Of a stretch of 64,000 bases of DNA, positions 43,752-54,640 are shown in pieces. Positions within the stretch are counted from its first letter, which is position 1. Each line of letters starts with the position of its first letter. The notes below the pieces were generated by a model, which was given only the letters and a program-made list of their open reading frames with translations, did not search any database and had not been told where the DNA came from. Source of the stretch: Acanthacorydalis orientalis (Eukaryota > Arthropoda > Insecta > Megaloptera > Corydalidae); the NCBI GenBank assembly GCA_034766995.1, contig CM068313.1, positions 8,289,961 through 8,353,960 on the forward strand, read 5' to 3'. The position numbers were made by a program, and so were the translations under genes.

Positions 43752-43929
43752 ATTCAGCCTGATAAATATTTCATTACTGTTACTAGCGGGGGTGGAATCG
43801 TACAGCGTGATTTTCGGTGCAAAGAGCGCGACGGTGTACATAACAATCACATCAAAAGCTAATTTGAACTCTAAGTTAAAACTGGATAAAGTCGACAAAT
43901 TCAGGATATACACACAGCACACACACACA

Positions 43930-43969
<40 letters not shown>
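43752..43969 (+). other. Open frame in GC-richer block ending in microsatellite
   Basis: A frame without ATG is open from 43752 (relics FSLIN, GVESYSVIFGAKSATVYITI) into (CA)n/(GT)n/(TA)n at 43911-43969. The beta-strand-like alternation is suggestive but I recognise no family, and the minus strand is open too. Confidence 0.12.
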
Positions 43970-43973
<4 letters not shown>

Positions 43974-44108
43974 TACAGACGGCAAAAGCTGTCCGTGTTT
44001 CACTCCAGTCAGTGATTCCCTAAGAGGAAACTATATCAGATTACCCTTTATCACGCCACTGGTAACTTACCGTTCTTTTTATCAATATTTTTTTACTTTT
44101 TCTGGGAG

Positions 44109-44126
44109 TATATATATATATATATA
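44109..44126. repeat. Short (TA)n
   Basis: 18 bp TA array. Confidence 0.85.
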
Positions 44127-44829
44127 ATGTATGCATATATAAACTAAAACAATTTTTCAAATGGCACATTTACAATGACCAAATACCGCAATATGTCATT
44201 ACAAATTGATCTATTATATTCGCATTATGTAAATAATATTTATGAAATAATTGTTTCATATACTTAATGAATATTTCAGAAAAATCCTTCCTTACATGGA
44301 AATATGGATAAAGCGAATGTATTCCATACAATGAGAAACTAATTTTAATAAGGGTCAGTCTTATTCGATTTGTAGACTTCTTATCGATCTCATTTTGAAG
44401 ATTTGATTCTAACGCCCGGCTAGATGTGAAAAAAATAGATCATTGGACAAAAACAAATCGCCAAAAAATATTTTAATTTATTTATTAAATTAATAATATA
44501 ATTTATTAAATTAATATTTTTTATTTTAATTTTTTTTTAATTGATGTCTTACCAAGAATACCAGTATGGGTTTTTATTCAATCGACCAGCAAACTGGTTA
44601 AAAATGTAAAATAAACGAATTTTAAATGAATCAGTCATGTTTTGAAATTTTTTTTGGCAAAATTAGATTCTTGCGAGTAGCCTGATAGTAAACATAAAAA
44701 TTACATTAGCCACGTTGTGTCTAGCTGTCGAACCAGAGCATTCTTTTTTATTGAATTCTATAAAATTTAAATTCTGTGACATGTAGTTTTTGAAATGACC
44801 GATTCGAAGTGAATCAATCAAAGTATTAG
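44127..44829. other. No gene seen; AT-rich spacer
   Basis: An AT-only inverted stretch lies at 44470-44530. Nothing coding. Confidence 0.5.
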
Positions 44830-45000
44830 TAAGTATCAATAAGTCAAAATGAATCAATCATCTCTGTTTTAAATTAAAATATTTTTTCATCGTTTAATAA
44901 CTTTCAAGTGCCAACCTTGATATTTAAAAACACTATATATCTTGGCTCAGCAATTGACATAACCTCATAAAAAAATAGTGTACACTATGGAAATAGTTTA
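44830..45000 (+). mobile_element. Mariner MITE, family 1, 5' fragment
   Basis: GAATCAATCATCTCTGTTTTAAATTAAAATATTTT-type leader (in pieces), CAAGTGCCAACCTTGATATT, TAAAAACACTATATATCTTGG and CATAACCTCATAAAA match copies at 10531 and 62723. It breaks off near 45000 at the start-codon region. The outermost 5' repeat is not recognisable. Confidence 0.6.
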
Positions 45001-45640
45001 CTGTTTTTATAGATATAATAATTCATTAAAGATAAACTTGTTGCATCTATAGAATCAATTTTCCACGTGTTTCATCTATTAAATCTTCAAAAACAAATCT
45101 TAAAATCAACAAATAACAATAATTGAATCTTATAAGAATAATGCGTTATTTACTATATTTATCAATATAAAAACCTTTTAATAAATCTCAAATTTAACAA
45201 TAGTATAAAATTAATGTTTAAAAAAAGTATAATAAATTCCAATTACATTAAAAAAATAATAAGGATATTGAAGAGACCATCAGATAAAATCAAATCTGAG
45301 ATATCCCTTAAAGATAAAATGTAATTCGTATAAAAAATCTGTAAAGCGCTTTAAAAGCGAGTTTGTACGTCTTGAAGTAAAAATATAATAATACTAAAAT
45401 TTCTCATTGACAGAAAATTAATTTCCAAACAAAAATTTTAATATCAGTAGAAGCATCAATCAAAATTGAAAATATGAAATGACGAGATTCGACGAAATTA
45501 TGAAATAAAAATTGTTTGAAAGAAATGCGAGACGAAATGATAAAAAGAGGATTATATTAAACTTTTACGAAAAATTCGCGAACGTCTTTTACAAATATTG
45601 AAGAGTAAGTAAGTATCCACGAAATCTCTGTTCGTCCATT

Positions 45641-45648
<8 letters not shown>
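45001..45648. other. No gene seen; AT-rich spacer
   Basis: Nothing supportable. Confidence 0.5.
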
Positions 45649-45713
<65 letters not shown>

Positions 45714-45720
45714 GTATGTT
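45649..45720. repeat. (TA)n-(TATG)n compound microsatellite
   Basis: 52 bp TA, then four to five TATG units. Confidence 0.95.
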
Positions 45721-46024
45721 TTAGTATATTTTTTGCTTCCATATTCTACAGATGCTGAGATTTTTTAACGAGGCAGGGAGAAAATTTGATAAAGTTATTT
45801 TGATAAATAATATCTGATATATGATTCATGATTTCGTTTCTTCTTCAGACAACATCAAAAGATATTTTCATATTTTTTACTTACTTCTTAACATAAAAAG
45901 ATGTTTTGTTTTCTATTTATTTATTTAATTCTTTATACAAAGTCTAATCTCGGATATATCAAAGAGAAACGATTATGAAAAATTCATTTTGTGCAAATTA
46001 ATCTGATTATGTACTTTCTTGTTA

Positions 46025-46025
<1 letters not shown>

Positions 46026-46074
<49 letters not shown>
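46026..46074. repeat. (TA)n array, 49 bp
   Basis: Followed by GTATGTATGTGTG. Confidence 0.95.
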
Positions 46075-46084
<10 letters not shown>

Positions 46085-46089
46085 GTGTA

Positions 46090-46802
46090 TATATTTTTGT
46101 ATAAAAAAAATATTTTAAATTATAATTCTGTGAAATAATATATGTGAAAATAAATTATGCCTTTTACTTAAACATTTTAATTAAATTTGTTAGATTTATT
46201 TACAAAAAATTTATGTACAAATGTTTGTTATAAATTTACATATAAAGAAAAAAAGAAATAATTTAAGTCATAATTTTAAATATTTAGTTGTGTACTTTAA
46301 TAGAACAAAGAATTTGAATATTGATCAAAAAGAAATGTTTAAATGAATTAATATGAAATTATTTCTCTCTCTCGCTCTCTCTCTGTATATATATATATAA
46401 ATGTTCCGTAAAATTTAAAAAAGTGGACAAAACATACAACTTAACTAAACTAAAAGTTGAACTAAAAGTTGAACAAAAAACGTGCAGAGATATTGAATCA
46501 AATTATTATTAACGATGACATCCGAAGTTACACGAAAAATTATGATATTGGTATCATTTTTTTGCGGATATTTAAATGTTTCTTATTTTTATCATGAAAT
46601 GTTGGCTACCTTCAGATATTTATCGTTCCAGAAGGGAATTGAGCCCTGAAAACCGGTATTTATCTTATTAATTTTATGCTTCCACTTGTTTCATAACTAT
46701 TACTACTAGCACTTCTGTCTGCAATTTGGTAAAAATTATATTGGTATCATAACAACTACAATATAATCGCAATATAACTGAGAGTGATTATATAGACATA
46801 CT

Positions 46803-46805
<3 letters not shown>
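46090..46805. other. No gene seen; (CT)n-(TA)n at 46361-46399
   Basis: AT-rich spacer with a CTCTCTCTCGCTCTCTCTCT tract running into TATATATA. Confidence 0.5.

Positions 46806-46855
<50 letters not shown>
46806..46855. repeat. (TA)n array, 50 bp
   Basis: TA array upstream of the Helitron-like end. Confidence 0.95.
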
Positions 46856-46865
<10 letters not shown>

Positions 46866-46879
46866 TACGATATTGAGTT

Positions 46880-46984
46880 AATACAAGCGATACAAGTAAA
46901 ATCAGTCGGAGGAGCGATTAAAGCGAGCAGGGGTGGAGACCCCGTGGTCGGCGAACGTAGTGACTAAGGGGAAGAGCCCCTTAG
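46880..46984 (+). mobile_element. Helitron-like 3' end with two hairpins
   Basis: A GC-rich tail contains hairpin GGGGT-ggag-ACCCC (46930-46943) and the terminal perfect 8-bp stem CTAAGGGG-aagag-CCCCTTAG (46964-46984), followed by T and a (TA)n array. The style (GAGCGA...GCGAGCAGGGGTGG then a hairpin ending in TAG|T) parallels the end at 49742. The last four bases are TTAG rather than CTRR, so this may belong to a related or degenerate family. Confidence 0.45.
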
Positions 46985-46986
46985 TG

Positions 46987-47004
46987 TATATATATATATA
47001 TATA
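46987..47004. repeat. Short (TA)n
   Basis: 18 bp TA directly after the Helitron-like terminus. Confidence 0.85.
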
Positions 47005-47017
47005 ATGTGTTAAGTAA

Positions 47018-47457
47018 ATTAATTTAAATAACTTTTCAGCCACTTTTAATTTCTGTGTGCAAATATGGGAGCCAGATAAGTTCAGTAACGAAATTCAAAC
47101 ACCGACATCTAATTTTATAATAAATTCAGAAAATTTTGGTAAAGCAAATATGAACAAGACTGTCTCAATAGAGACAGGAGAGATAAAAATAGAGTTATGT
47201 AAATTACATAGCAATTTCATATTATCTAAATATAAATGTGAAAGTACTTACTAAAAAATACATTAAGCATTCTGAGTCTCAATGGCGAGATACCTGAAAG
47301 TAGAAAAAACAGAATTATAAGAACATATAGAAAGAGAATACAAGCGGGAACTTTTATAATAAATAGCATAAAAGAAAAGACTAGTTATGCAGAAAACTGT
47401 CATATCGTAATAAAGAAACAAAGTAACAAAATGCATCAAATAGGTAAAAAAAGATGA
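47018..47457 (+). other. Unrecognised ORF pair after a good 3' splice site
   Basis: TTAATTTAAATAACTTTTCAG (ending 47040) is a good acceptor. From it a frame is open for about 71 codons to TAA at 47252-47254 (inner part MNKTVSIETGEIKIELCKLH). A second frame then takes over at about 47247 and stays open for about 70 codons to TGA near 47457 (ILSLNGEIPESRKNRIIRTY, later KEKTSYAENCHIVIKK). Together they look like one ~140-codon sequence broken by a frameshift. I recognise no family. It lies just downstream of a Helitron-like end and could be captured or host sequence. Confidence 0.2.
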
Positions 47458-47769
47458 ATAACTGGTTAAATTAAACTCTTGGAGACATTGGAATATGCTT
47501 AGAAATGTAATATTTTTACTGTTATAAAATTGTTCTTTTTATTTTTATAAAGAAAGCTTTATCACTTTGCTTACTTTGTCACTCATACAAATTAAAAACC
47601 TTGTTTAACAGAAATAGTAATAACACTATTGACAGCGCACAATATTTATTAAGTCTTTTTTCATTATAAAGAAGTCTTATAATATTTTATAAATTATATA
47701 TTCAAAATATTATTTTATCACAGTACACTTCTGAGCTTTTGCTAAATTTCTTTGCATGAATTAATTCTT
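47458..47769. other. No gene seen
   Basis: AT-rich spacer; nothing supportable. Confidence 0.5.
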
Positions 47770-47905
47770 TTTCCACTCTACAAACCATAAAACTTTTCTG
47801 ATCAAAAATGTTCAATAAATCATTATTAATTATTTTTGATTATTGCTTGTGAGTATTTCGATGGCGATACCGGTATCGTCAGAACGTAACGGTACAGAAT
47901 AATCT
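47770..47905 (+). repeat. Copy of dispersed fold-back repeat (FB)
   Basis: TTTTCTGATCAAAAATGTTC then AATAAATCATTATTAATTATT, TTGATTATTGCTTGTGAGTA, and GGCGATACCGGTATCGTCAG then AACG. Confidence 0.5.
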
Positions 47906-48494
47906 ATCTATTTTAAAATTTCAATATTATGTATATATTCATAGTAAAATTAGAAACTAATAATAAACTGAAAATCATGTATAACCATTGAAATGACTGC
48001 GAATCATGTATCGTCGACGAAAGTTGATTATACTACTAAGTTTATTTAGTTACCTTTAAAGGTTGTATCAGCACAGTATACCATTCTGAGAAAAATTAAT
48101 AATTGTCAATAGTGTAGACACAAACTACAATTTAAGACTATAATATCAAACCAATCGAAATACTTATCATAGTTTTTTTGTCATACACTCCCCGAGTCCC
48201 GATTTTATTCTCTTTGGTATAAAATATTCTCATTTTAGTTTAACATGTAATTTAATAATTACATATAAACGTTGAAAATAATAACTGTAAATGAGTGATG
48301 TGTGAAACATACTGGAGTAAGAAATATTTAATAATATATGTATTGTGAAAAAAATAAAGAAAGTAAGAAATAAATAGTCCCTAATTTAAACTTATATGTG
48401 GGACATATTTAACTCAAAAGGAAAACAAGATTTAAAAAATCTCACAACTTTATTAAAATATTAAAACCCATAAATAAGATCAATCATTTTTATG
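47906..48494. other. No gene seen
   Basis: AT-rich spacer; nothing supportable. Confidence 0.5.
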
Positions 48495-48521
48495 CTATAT
48501 ATATTATATATATATATATAT
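48495..48521. repeat. Short interrupted (TA)n
   Basis: 27 bp TA with one TT slip. Confidence 0.85.
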
Positions 48522-48858
48522 GAAAAGAATATTTTTGAGTTGTAAAATAAATATAACGGATTCGTTGTCCTGACTATCTTCACCCTTTTTAATCAGCTGA
48601 GTGTCTGCTGTTCACTACTAATTTAGACAGTTTCTAATATTTACCAGGTAATGGCATGTTTGCCCAAACTAGTCGTGGAGAACAAATACTAGGATAATCT
48701 AAAAAGACACCAAATTTCACAAGGATAACGTATTAAGAAGATTACTGGTACAAAAATATAGAAATATAAAAGAAACATAAAAACCTAGAATTATGATTTT
48801 AAATATAATCAGTGTTTTAAATAAATTTAAAACATCAATTATGTTTCTACTACTGCCA

Positions 48859-48861
<3 letters not shown>
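48522..48861. other. No gene seen
   Basis: A slightly GC-richer block at 48555-48700 contains CTAATATTTACCAG|GTAATG, a weak juxtaposed splice motif. Nothing else. Confidence 0.4.
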
Positions 48862-48931
<70 letters not shown>

Positions 48932-48935
48932 ACAT
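48862..48935. repeat. (TA)n-(TATG)n compound microsatellite
   Basis: 58 bp TA, then TATG units and TACATACA. A 123-codon frame runs through it but is mostly IY codons. Confidence 0.95.
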
Positions 48936-49279
48936 ACAAATGTTAAATTATCGGATTTACGCAAATCCAATATCAGTTGATGTCCTGAAATTAGTTATCG
49001 TGTCAAATAACTATTTTATATTAGTCATGAATTCGAACACACATTTTTCTCAGTACACATATTTTCACAAAACTCGTACATTAATTATAAGAATATATTG
49101 GTGTTTTTTCGTGACATTCACTCATAAAAATCTAATCGAATTACGTGTACATACATCATTCTAGTGATATTGTCGTTTATTTTTAATACTCGTTCAACGT
49201 ATTGTTATTTAAATATAGTTATCAATTTTAACTTTATTAGATTCATTTGTTAAATTAGTGTATAAATTTTCTTTTATTG

Positions 49280-49281
<2 letters not shown>
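48936..49281. other. No gene seen
   Basis: Unique AT-rich sequence. Confidence 0.5.

Positions 49282-49312
<31 letters not shown>
49282..49312. repeat. (TA)n array followed by GA-rich tract
   Basis: 31 bp TA, then GACAGGGGAAAGAGAGAGGT. Confidence 0.9.
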
Positions 49313-49316
<4 letters not shown>

Positions 49317-49439
49317 GGGGAAAGAGAGAGGTAGGGAGGAAGTCAATCCAATGAAAAATATATAATTTCATCAAAGGTTTCTTCAATTATGAAAATTCTA
49401 AATTCAAATAATGTTTTAATAAAAATATTCATCAACTCT

Positions 49440-49742
49440 TTGAAGCCGGGTGTGGATCTAGGAATCCATTAATGTTTTCCAAAGAAACTATGGTCTCAGG
49501 TCGCTATCTTTTGAATGATATATTTAAAGGTCACTAATCTTTTTCTAATGAGTCGAGGTTTCATAGTTTCCAAATATGTTTATCTCATATATAAAACAGT
49601 AACTTCGAAATCCGTCTGCGATAATGATTATATAAACATAAATGATTTTTAAAAAATATATTTATTATTTCATTCGGTTATATGTAGAGGCTTATAATTG
49701 ACAAGTGGGTGAGCGCAGCGAGCAGAGGGCGAAGCCCCCTAG
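49440..49742 (+). mobile_element. Helitron-like element, 3' part
   Basis: The 3' end reads GTGAGCGCAGCGAGCAG, hairpin GGGC-gaa-GCCC (49727-49737), then CCTAG with a host T at 49743: the CTRR|T rule of Helitrons. Upstream blocks (CCAAATATGTTTAT, CATTCGGTTATATG, TTATAATTGACAAGTGGG) recur in the minus-strand copy at 26809-26960. The 5' end cannot be fixed; similarity suggests at least 200 bp. No Rep/helicase coding is seen, so the copy is non-autonomous or truncated. Confidence 0.6.
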
Positions 49743-50401
49743 TTAAACAATAAAATAATATCAAGAAAAATTCACTATAAAACGCTATTATTTATTCGTT
49801 GTATATTTTCCTTTATAATTTCTCCAAAAGCTATGATCTAGAATCCCGATCACGAAATATATAATACAGCTTTTTTTCTGTTTAACTTAATTTTTCCACT
49901 CTTGGACTTACGCCAGATATCTTTCAAAACACGATATATTTGCTTGTTTTCGGATGTAAGTCGTATATTTAGTTCGATATGTTCTATGTTTAAATGCAGT
50001 TCACGGTCAGTTATTTTCTATAATAGTTTTTCACAAACAAACAAACAATATGTTTTCTGAAGGTTTCGTAGTTTTTCCTTAACTTATATAATGATTTATT
50101 TATACAAAGTATGTGCTTTCTTTATGTTTATTTCCATATTTTCTACATTTGAAAATCAATCTTGTAAAATTCTTACAAATGTTAACTTTGAGAATGTTCA
50201 TTCTTCTGTTCTTTCTATAAAGTTTTATTGTTTATTAAAGAAAAGAATCTGACTGAAAGTTGTATAACAAGACAGAAAATATATATTTGGTTATCAAAAC
50301 TATTTCAAATATATTGTGAATTCTAAATAAAATTTTAAGACATAGCTGTAAAGGTTGGTTTATAATCCAATAATATTTTCGAATGAGAAGTCTTTTTTGT
50401 T
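49743..50401. other. No gene seen; AT-rich spacer
   Basis: Nothing supportable. Confidence 0.5.

Positions 50402-50475
<74 letters not shown>
50402..50475. repeat. (TA)n array, 74 bp
   Basis: TA array with one TTA slip near 50421. Confidence 0.95.
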
Positions 50476-50479
<4 letters not shown>

Positions 50480-50689
50480 TGTGTGTCTAAATGTATATTT
50501 TTATATGTATGTAAAGAGGTTTCTTTCATATCACGCATCAGTTTCCTCCATGTGTCTCAACAAACCGACAACATTCATTCATCAAATTCCTACCGACGAC
50601 GATGTGTGCACGTGGAAAGCACACAAGCTTATATTTTATACTTTCAACAACATGTCAGACGAATAAAATCAAAGTAGCCAACTAGGATC

Positions 50690-50941
50690 GTTCAGAATTC
50701 ATCTCACAGATTGGTTAGAAGAGCTTTCCGGCATCGACACGTCTGCCAACATAAATAAATTACAGATACGTCCGATCGGACGCGATTACGAACGATACGT
50801 TAGCGTGCGACGCCGGTTCCATCGACGTCCGCGTGCACCTCCACTTCTTGTCCTTCCACTCGCACGCAGGTTTCTATTTTATGTGGCGTACATTTACTCA
50901 ATGGATCGACACCAGTCAGTCAGTCTTTCAAATCGTAAACA
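50690..50941 (+). promoter_or_regulatory. CpG-dense candidate promoter with initiator pair
   Basis: About 250 bp of CpG-rich sequence (TCCGATCGGACGCGATTACG, GCGTGCGACGCCGGTTCC) ends in overlapping initiator matches TCAGTCAGTC (50916-50925), the arthropod start-site core. They lie 24 nt or less upstream of the ATG at 50942. No TATA box is seen. Confidence 0.3.
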
Positions 50942-51005
50942 ATGCAATCCGTTTGGACAGTTGTTGTACTGTTGGTTGTTGTTGTCCAGTGCGGTCTGCA
51001 GTACG
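50942..51005 (+). CDS. Candidate first coding exon with signal-peptide-like N terminus
   Basis: The ATG sits in context TAAACAATG. The first residues, MQSVWTVVVLLVVVVQCGLQ, have a short polar start, an 11-residue Val/Leu core and a small-residue region: a textbook signal peptide or signal anchor. A possible donor (ACG|GTAGCT) at 51005|51006 is weak. If unspliced, the frame continues to a 77-codon ORF ending 51175 whose later part, in T-rich DNA, looks non-coding. This suggests exon 1 of a secreted or membrane protein on the plus strand. The mature protein is outside what I can see. Confidence 0.3.
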
Positions 51006-51640
51006 GTAGCTCGATGCTCATTCACGCCATCCGATTTTTTTTTTATTTTCCCTGTCTGCACGCCCACTTTTGCACCCACTCTGTAGTAATGGTACGATAC
51101 TATCTACCTACTCTTGCATCGTGCCGTTTTATTTCAAGATCTTTTGTCATATTGTTAGAAAGCATTTTAGATTAGTTTCTCCGGCGATGCAGAGTATCCA
51201 TTCTAATGTAAAAACTACACTGTATAGACTTGGTTCTTTTCTTTTCATTTTTTTTTTAAGTATACAGTACACATTTATACACTTTTTCATACTCACTATG
51301 TTAGAAAATTAAAATATGTTTTTCAATATATATAGTAAAATATAACATTTTTTCACAAATAATTCATTTTATATATTTATAGAAATATGTAGAAAAATTG
51401 AACTATTGTTTTATTAGAGATGTGTATAAATAATCATTTTAAAACAAAATAAAGATACTAGTGTTTACTTTTTGATGAGTTAAGTAATCTTCGCTAATAT
51501 CAAAAGTATTTTTTCCATTTATTTTACAAATTTTCAGTGTCTCTCCTTTAAAAATATAGATCCTTTGATATAAAATAAGATTCTGGAATATATCAGATTA
51601 TTTGAATTTTTAGTGTTTTTGTCTTTTAGATAATTTAACG
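51006..51640. other. No gene seen; T-rich, then AT-rich
   Basis: 51006-51175 remains moderately GC-rich (would-be intron start). 51180-51640 has nothing supportable. Confidence 0.4.
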
Positions 51641-52341
51641 CAGTGTTTTTCAACCTTTTTCCGATCGTGTTTTTTCCTCTGGCCCCCTTGTCCTACTAGT
51701 AAAAAAGTAGCTGTTTAAATGATTTGTTTGTAAATATAACATGTTTTGTTATAATTTTCATAATTTATATAAAAAATTATACTTTAAGTATTTCTCGATC
51801 AATGTGATCTTTGTGCTTGATGATCATAAACAAGTTTTTTCTATATCCGATTTTATTTCTGTGAGGTATAACCGAAGATCGCCTCTGTCCATTATGTTAA
51901 GGCGATTCCACGTTAGGCTGAGTAATTAAATCACACGACTGAAACCTGATGCTACCAAATACGACGTAGGAAACGCCATGAAAAACAATTTTTCTTCATC
52001 CCAAAGCTGTTAAAACTTGTTAGATATTGTACTCTTGATCCAAAAATGGTGTTTTTCTATACTGAAAGTTATTTTGTCTGCTATATTGCTCTGTGGCGCT
52101 CATTGAGCACTTCTTATATTCTGTTAGTCACTTCTCTGTTCACTTCACTTCTGTTTTCTTTTTCTTTTATGCTTTCTTTTTTCGGTCATTTCTCTGTTTT
52201 CTTTATTTCTTACTTCTGTCTGTGACCTACTAATCTTGTTCCATGGCCCCCCTTTTACATGGTTTTCACTTGTAGCCCCTTCCCCTTTGGAATATCCTGC
52301 GGTCTCCTAGGGACCATATGACTCCAGGTTGAGAACCCATG
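51641..52341. mobile_element. Non-autonomous hAT element with 8-bp target duplication
   Basis: The left end CAGTGTTTTTCAACCTTTTT and right end CCAGGTTGAGAACCCATG are imperfect inverted repeats of the familiar hAT type (CAGxGxTTCTCAACC). They are flanked by ATTTAACG (51633-51640) and ATTTAACA (52342-52349), an 8-bp duplication with 7 matches. GC-rich subterminal blocks (CTGGCCCCCTTGTCC, GGCCCCCCTTTTACATGG) are also typical. The 701-bp length and absence of transposase motifs mark it as a MITE-like derivative. Confidence 0.85.
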
Positions 52342-52984
52342 ATTTAACAAATTTAACAAGTGATAGATAGAAAAAATTTAAAGAATATTTGTATGTATAC
52401 AAGCAGTGCCATTTGTGCTTTCTGTTGGTTATAACTCTGATATTTACCTCCCTTGTTAAAAAGTAAAATTGATTATTATCTACATTAAATATACTGCCTG
52501 CAAAATAACAAAATACTAAAAAAAACGTATGTTTACATTTTCATAATTTGAATAAAACTAACATAACCGTTTTTGTTTGAAGTAATCAGTTATTTTTCAG
52601 TTTTCTTTGTACTTGTGTATACTTTTTTTTATCTAATTAGTGAATTTTATTCAAATTATCTCAGGTAGTTATTTAATTCTATTAAAAAAATTATTCAATA
52701 TCAATTATTCAAGCATATTTAATTAAAATAAATTAATAATTGTGTGAAATTAATATGATTATTCATGTAAAAAACATCGAATATTATAATAGAATCATTA
52801 ATAATTAAATTAATTTATTTTTCACCCTACATATAAAAAAACTGTGGTAAAAATTCGATTTTTCGTCTTCTTTTCATATATAAAATTCAAATGGATGAAT
52901 AACTTTTGCACAAACAGATATATTTAGAACAATGCACGAAACGAATTGTATTGGAGTAAAATATGACCTTATAACTGTAATAAA
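52342..52984. other. No gene seen; AT-rich spacer
   Basis: TTATCTCAG|GTAGTT at 52656-52673 is a weak juxtaposed splice motif. Nothing else. Confidence 0.45.
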
Positions 52985-53009
52985 TATATATATATATATA
53001 TATATATAT
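52985..53009. repeat. (TA)n array, 25 bp
   Basis: Short TA array. Confidence 0.9.
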
Positions 53010-53310
53010 GCGCCTTGATTACGTATTGTCCATATCAGAAAGTACCCCACACATAAGGGGTGAAATTTCTCTATTCAACGAGTGTGGTCGAACTGGAATG
53101 CTTTTACCGGTGCCTGCGTTTTTTTTCCTCCGAACATTACGCAGACAGGACTTGAAAAAGAATGCTCCAGGACACGCGAATATCACATAGAAATCCAGTC
53201 AAGGCTGCGTCGTATGTCGATCGTGTGCCTGTGTGTATTATGTACGTGTGTTTGTGAACATATACACTTTCTCCTTTCAAAGCTGATATGGCTGCATCGC
53301 GTTATGTAAG
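53010..53310. other. GC-richer block, possible exon or regulatory DNA
   Basis: Evenly composed unique DNA with 60- and 75-codon plus ORFs in different frames, neither recognised. GTAAGA at 53307-53312 could be a donor. No upstream acceptor of quality was found. Confidence 0.2.
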
Positions 53311-54071
53311 ACTGTAAAGTGCCGACTTGGACTGACCCTCAGATTACGTACAGAACAGATTTATTTGTGATTTAGTTGCTTATAGAGGAGGTAATAGAGA
53401 TTGCTAACTTGGAGCTCCTTTTTTTAGACGAAAATTTAGTTCAGACTTATTTGACAAGTAAATACTGATATGTGGATTACTTAGTAAAAAATTGAATTCG
53501 AGAACGAAACTCTTGACTAAATTTAATAATGTTCATGCTTGAATTTTCTGCTTAATGATCAGTTAAACGAGAGGATCCAAACATACATTTACTTATACGT
53601 ACAACTGATTTATATTCGTCTTTGTTTACAGAGAAATTGAATTTGAAGACAGTATTAAAAAAAATTCGTTTTTATATCAAGAAATTCAAATGGAAATTGA
53701 TCGTTGAAAAATATTGTAGTTTAACAGATGATTTTTCTATATATTTTTTTAAAAAAAGAAACTTCTGAGAGAAAATTATATATATATATATATATATATA
53801 ATTACATGTATACTTAACTACGTTATTCATTCCGTAAAACAAATATTAAATCAAAAAACCGTCCATGGTGCGTTACAATAAATTATACATGAAACCTTTT
53901 CAGTGAATATAAGAAACCTTGTAGTATATTGACTCTTCCATCAAATAATTAAACTGGGATTTGATGTAGTACAGTTTTATTTGTTTATTCGAAACTGTTC
54001 AGTTCGCTTTTTCGTTACATCCTCAGGGTGCAAGTGTCTTCTATATCTCTACACGTATCTGTTTGACATTG
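53311..54071. other. No gene seen
   Basis: TATTCGTCTTTGTTTACAG (ending 53631) is a good isolated 3' splice site, but the following frame closes quickly. A (TA)n of 25 bp lies at 53777-53801. Confidence 0.4.
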
Positions 54072-54112
<41 letters not shown>

Positions 54113-54131
54113 TATATATATATATATATAT
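54072..54131. repeat. (TA)n array with GATA interruption
   Basis: TA array followed by (GATA)n-like units to 54160. Confidence 0.95.
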
Positions 54132-54306
54132 AAAAATAAAGATAGATAGATAAATAGATATATTTTACATGTAGGTGTTCTGATAAAATGAATATAAAGT
54201 AAAAGTTAAAAAATATCTTAGGTAGTTTGTAAAAAATACTAGCATCTGATGAATAACGTATAAGAGAATTGCATAATAATATAATTTGCATTTTTATTTA
54301 TTTTAT

Positions 54307-54331
54307 ATGTATATATATATATATACACAAC

Positions 54332-54391
<60 letters not shown>

Positions 54392-54410
54392 TAGAGGGGG
54401 AGAGAGAGAG
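54307..54410. repeat. (TA)n-(GA)n compound microsatellite
   Basis: Interrupted TA to 54392, then GGGGGAGAGAGAGAG. Confidence 0.95.
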
Positions 54411-54640
54411 AAAAAAAAGAGAAAACATGGCCTAGAAAAAGATTCAACAGATATTCTTTATTTATTTCATCCAAAAATATCTTAATAATAAAAGTCGATA
54501 TCTCAACTTAAAAAGAATTACATCCATTTGAAAATCATTGAATATTTTTGATTGTGTATTTTTCTTTTTGGCCCCCTTGCATAACTTGTATTAAAAACTC
54601 GTATTCCTATTTTATTTATTGATGTATTATAATTTTATCA

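Noticed and set aside
48862..49164. Many ORFs containing IYIYIY or HTHTHT runs
   Set aside because: They are (TA)n or (CA)n read in a frame without stops; flanking codons show no protein character.
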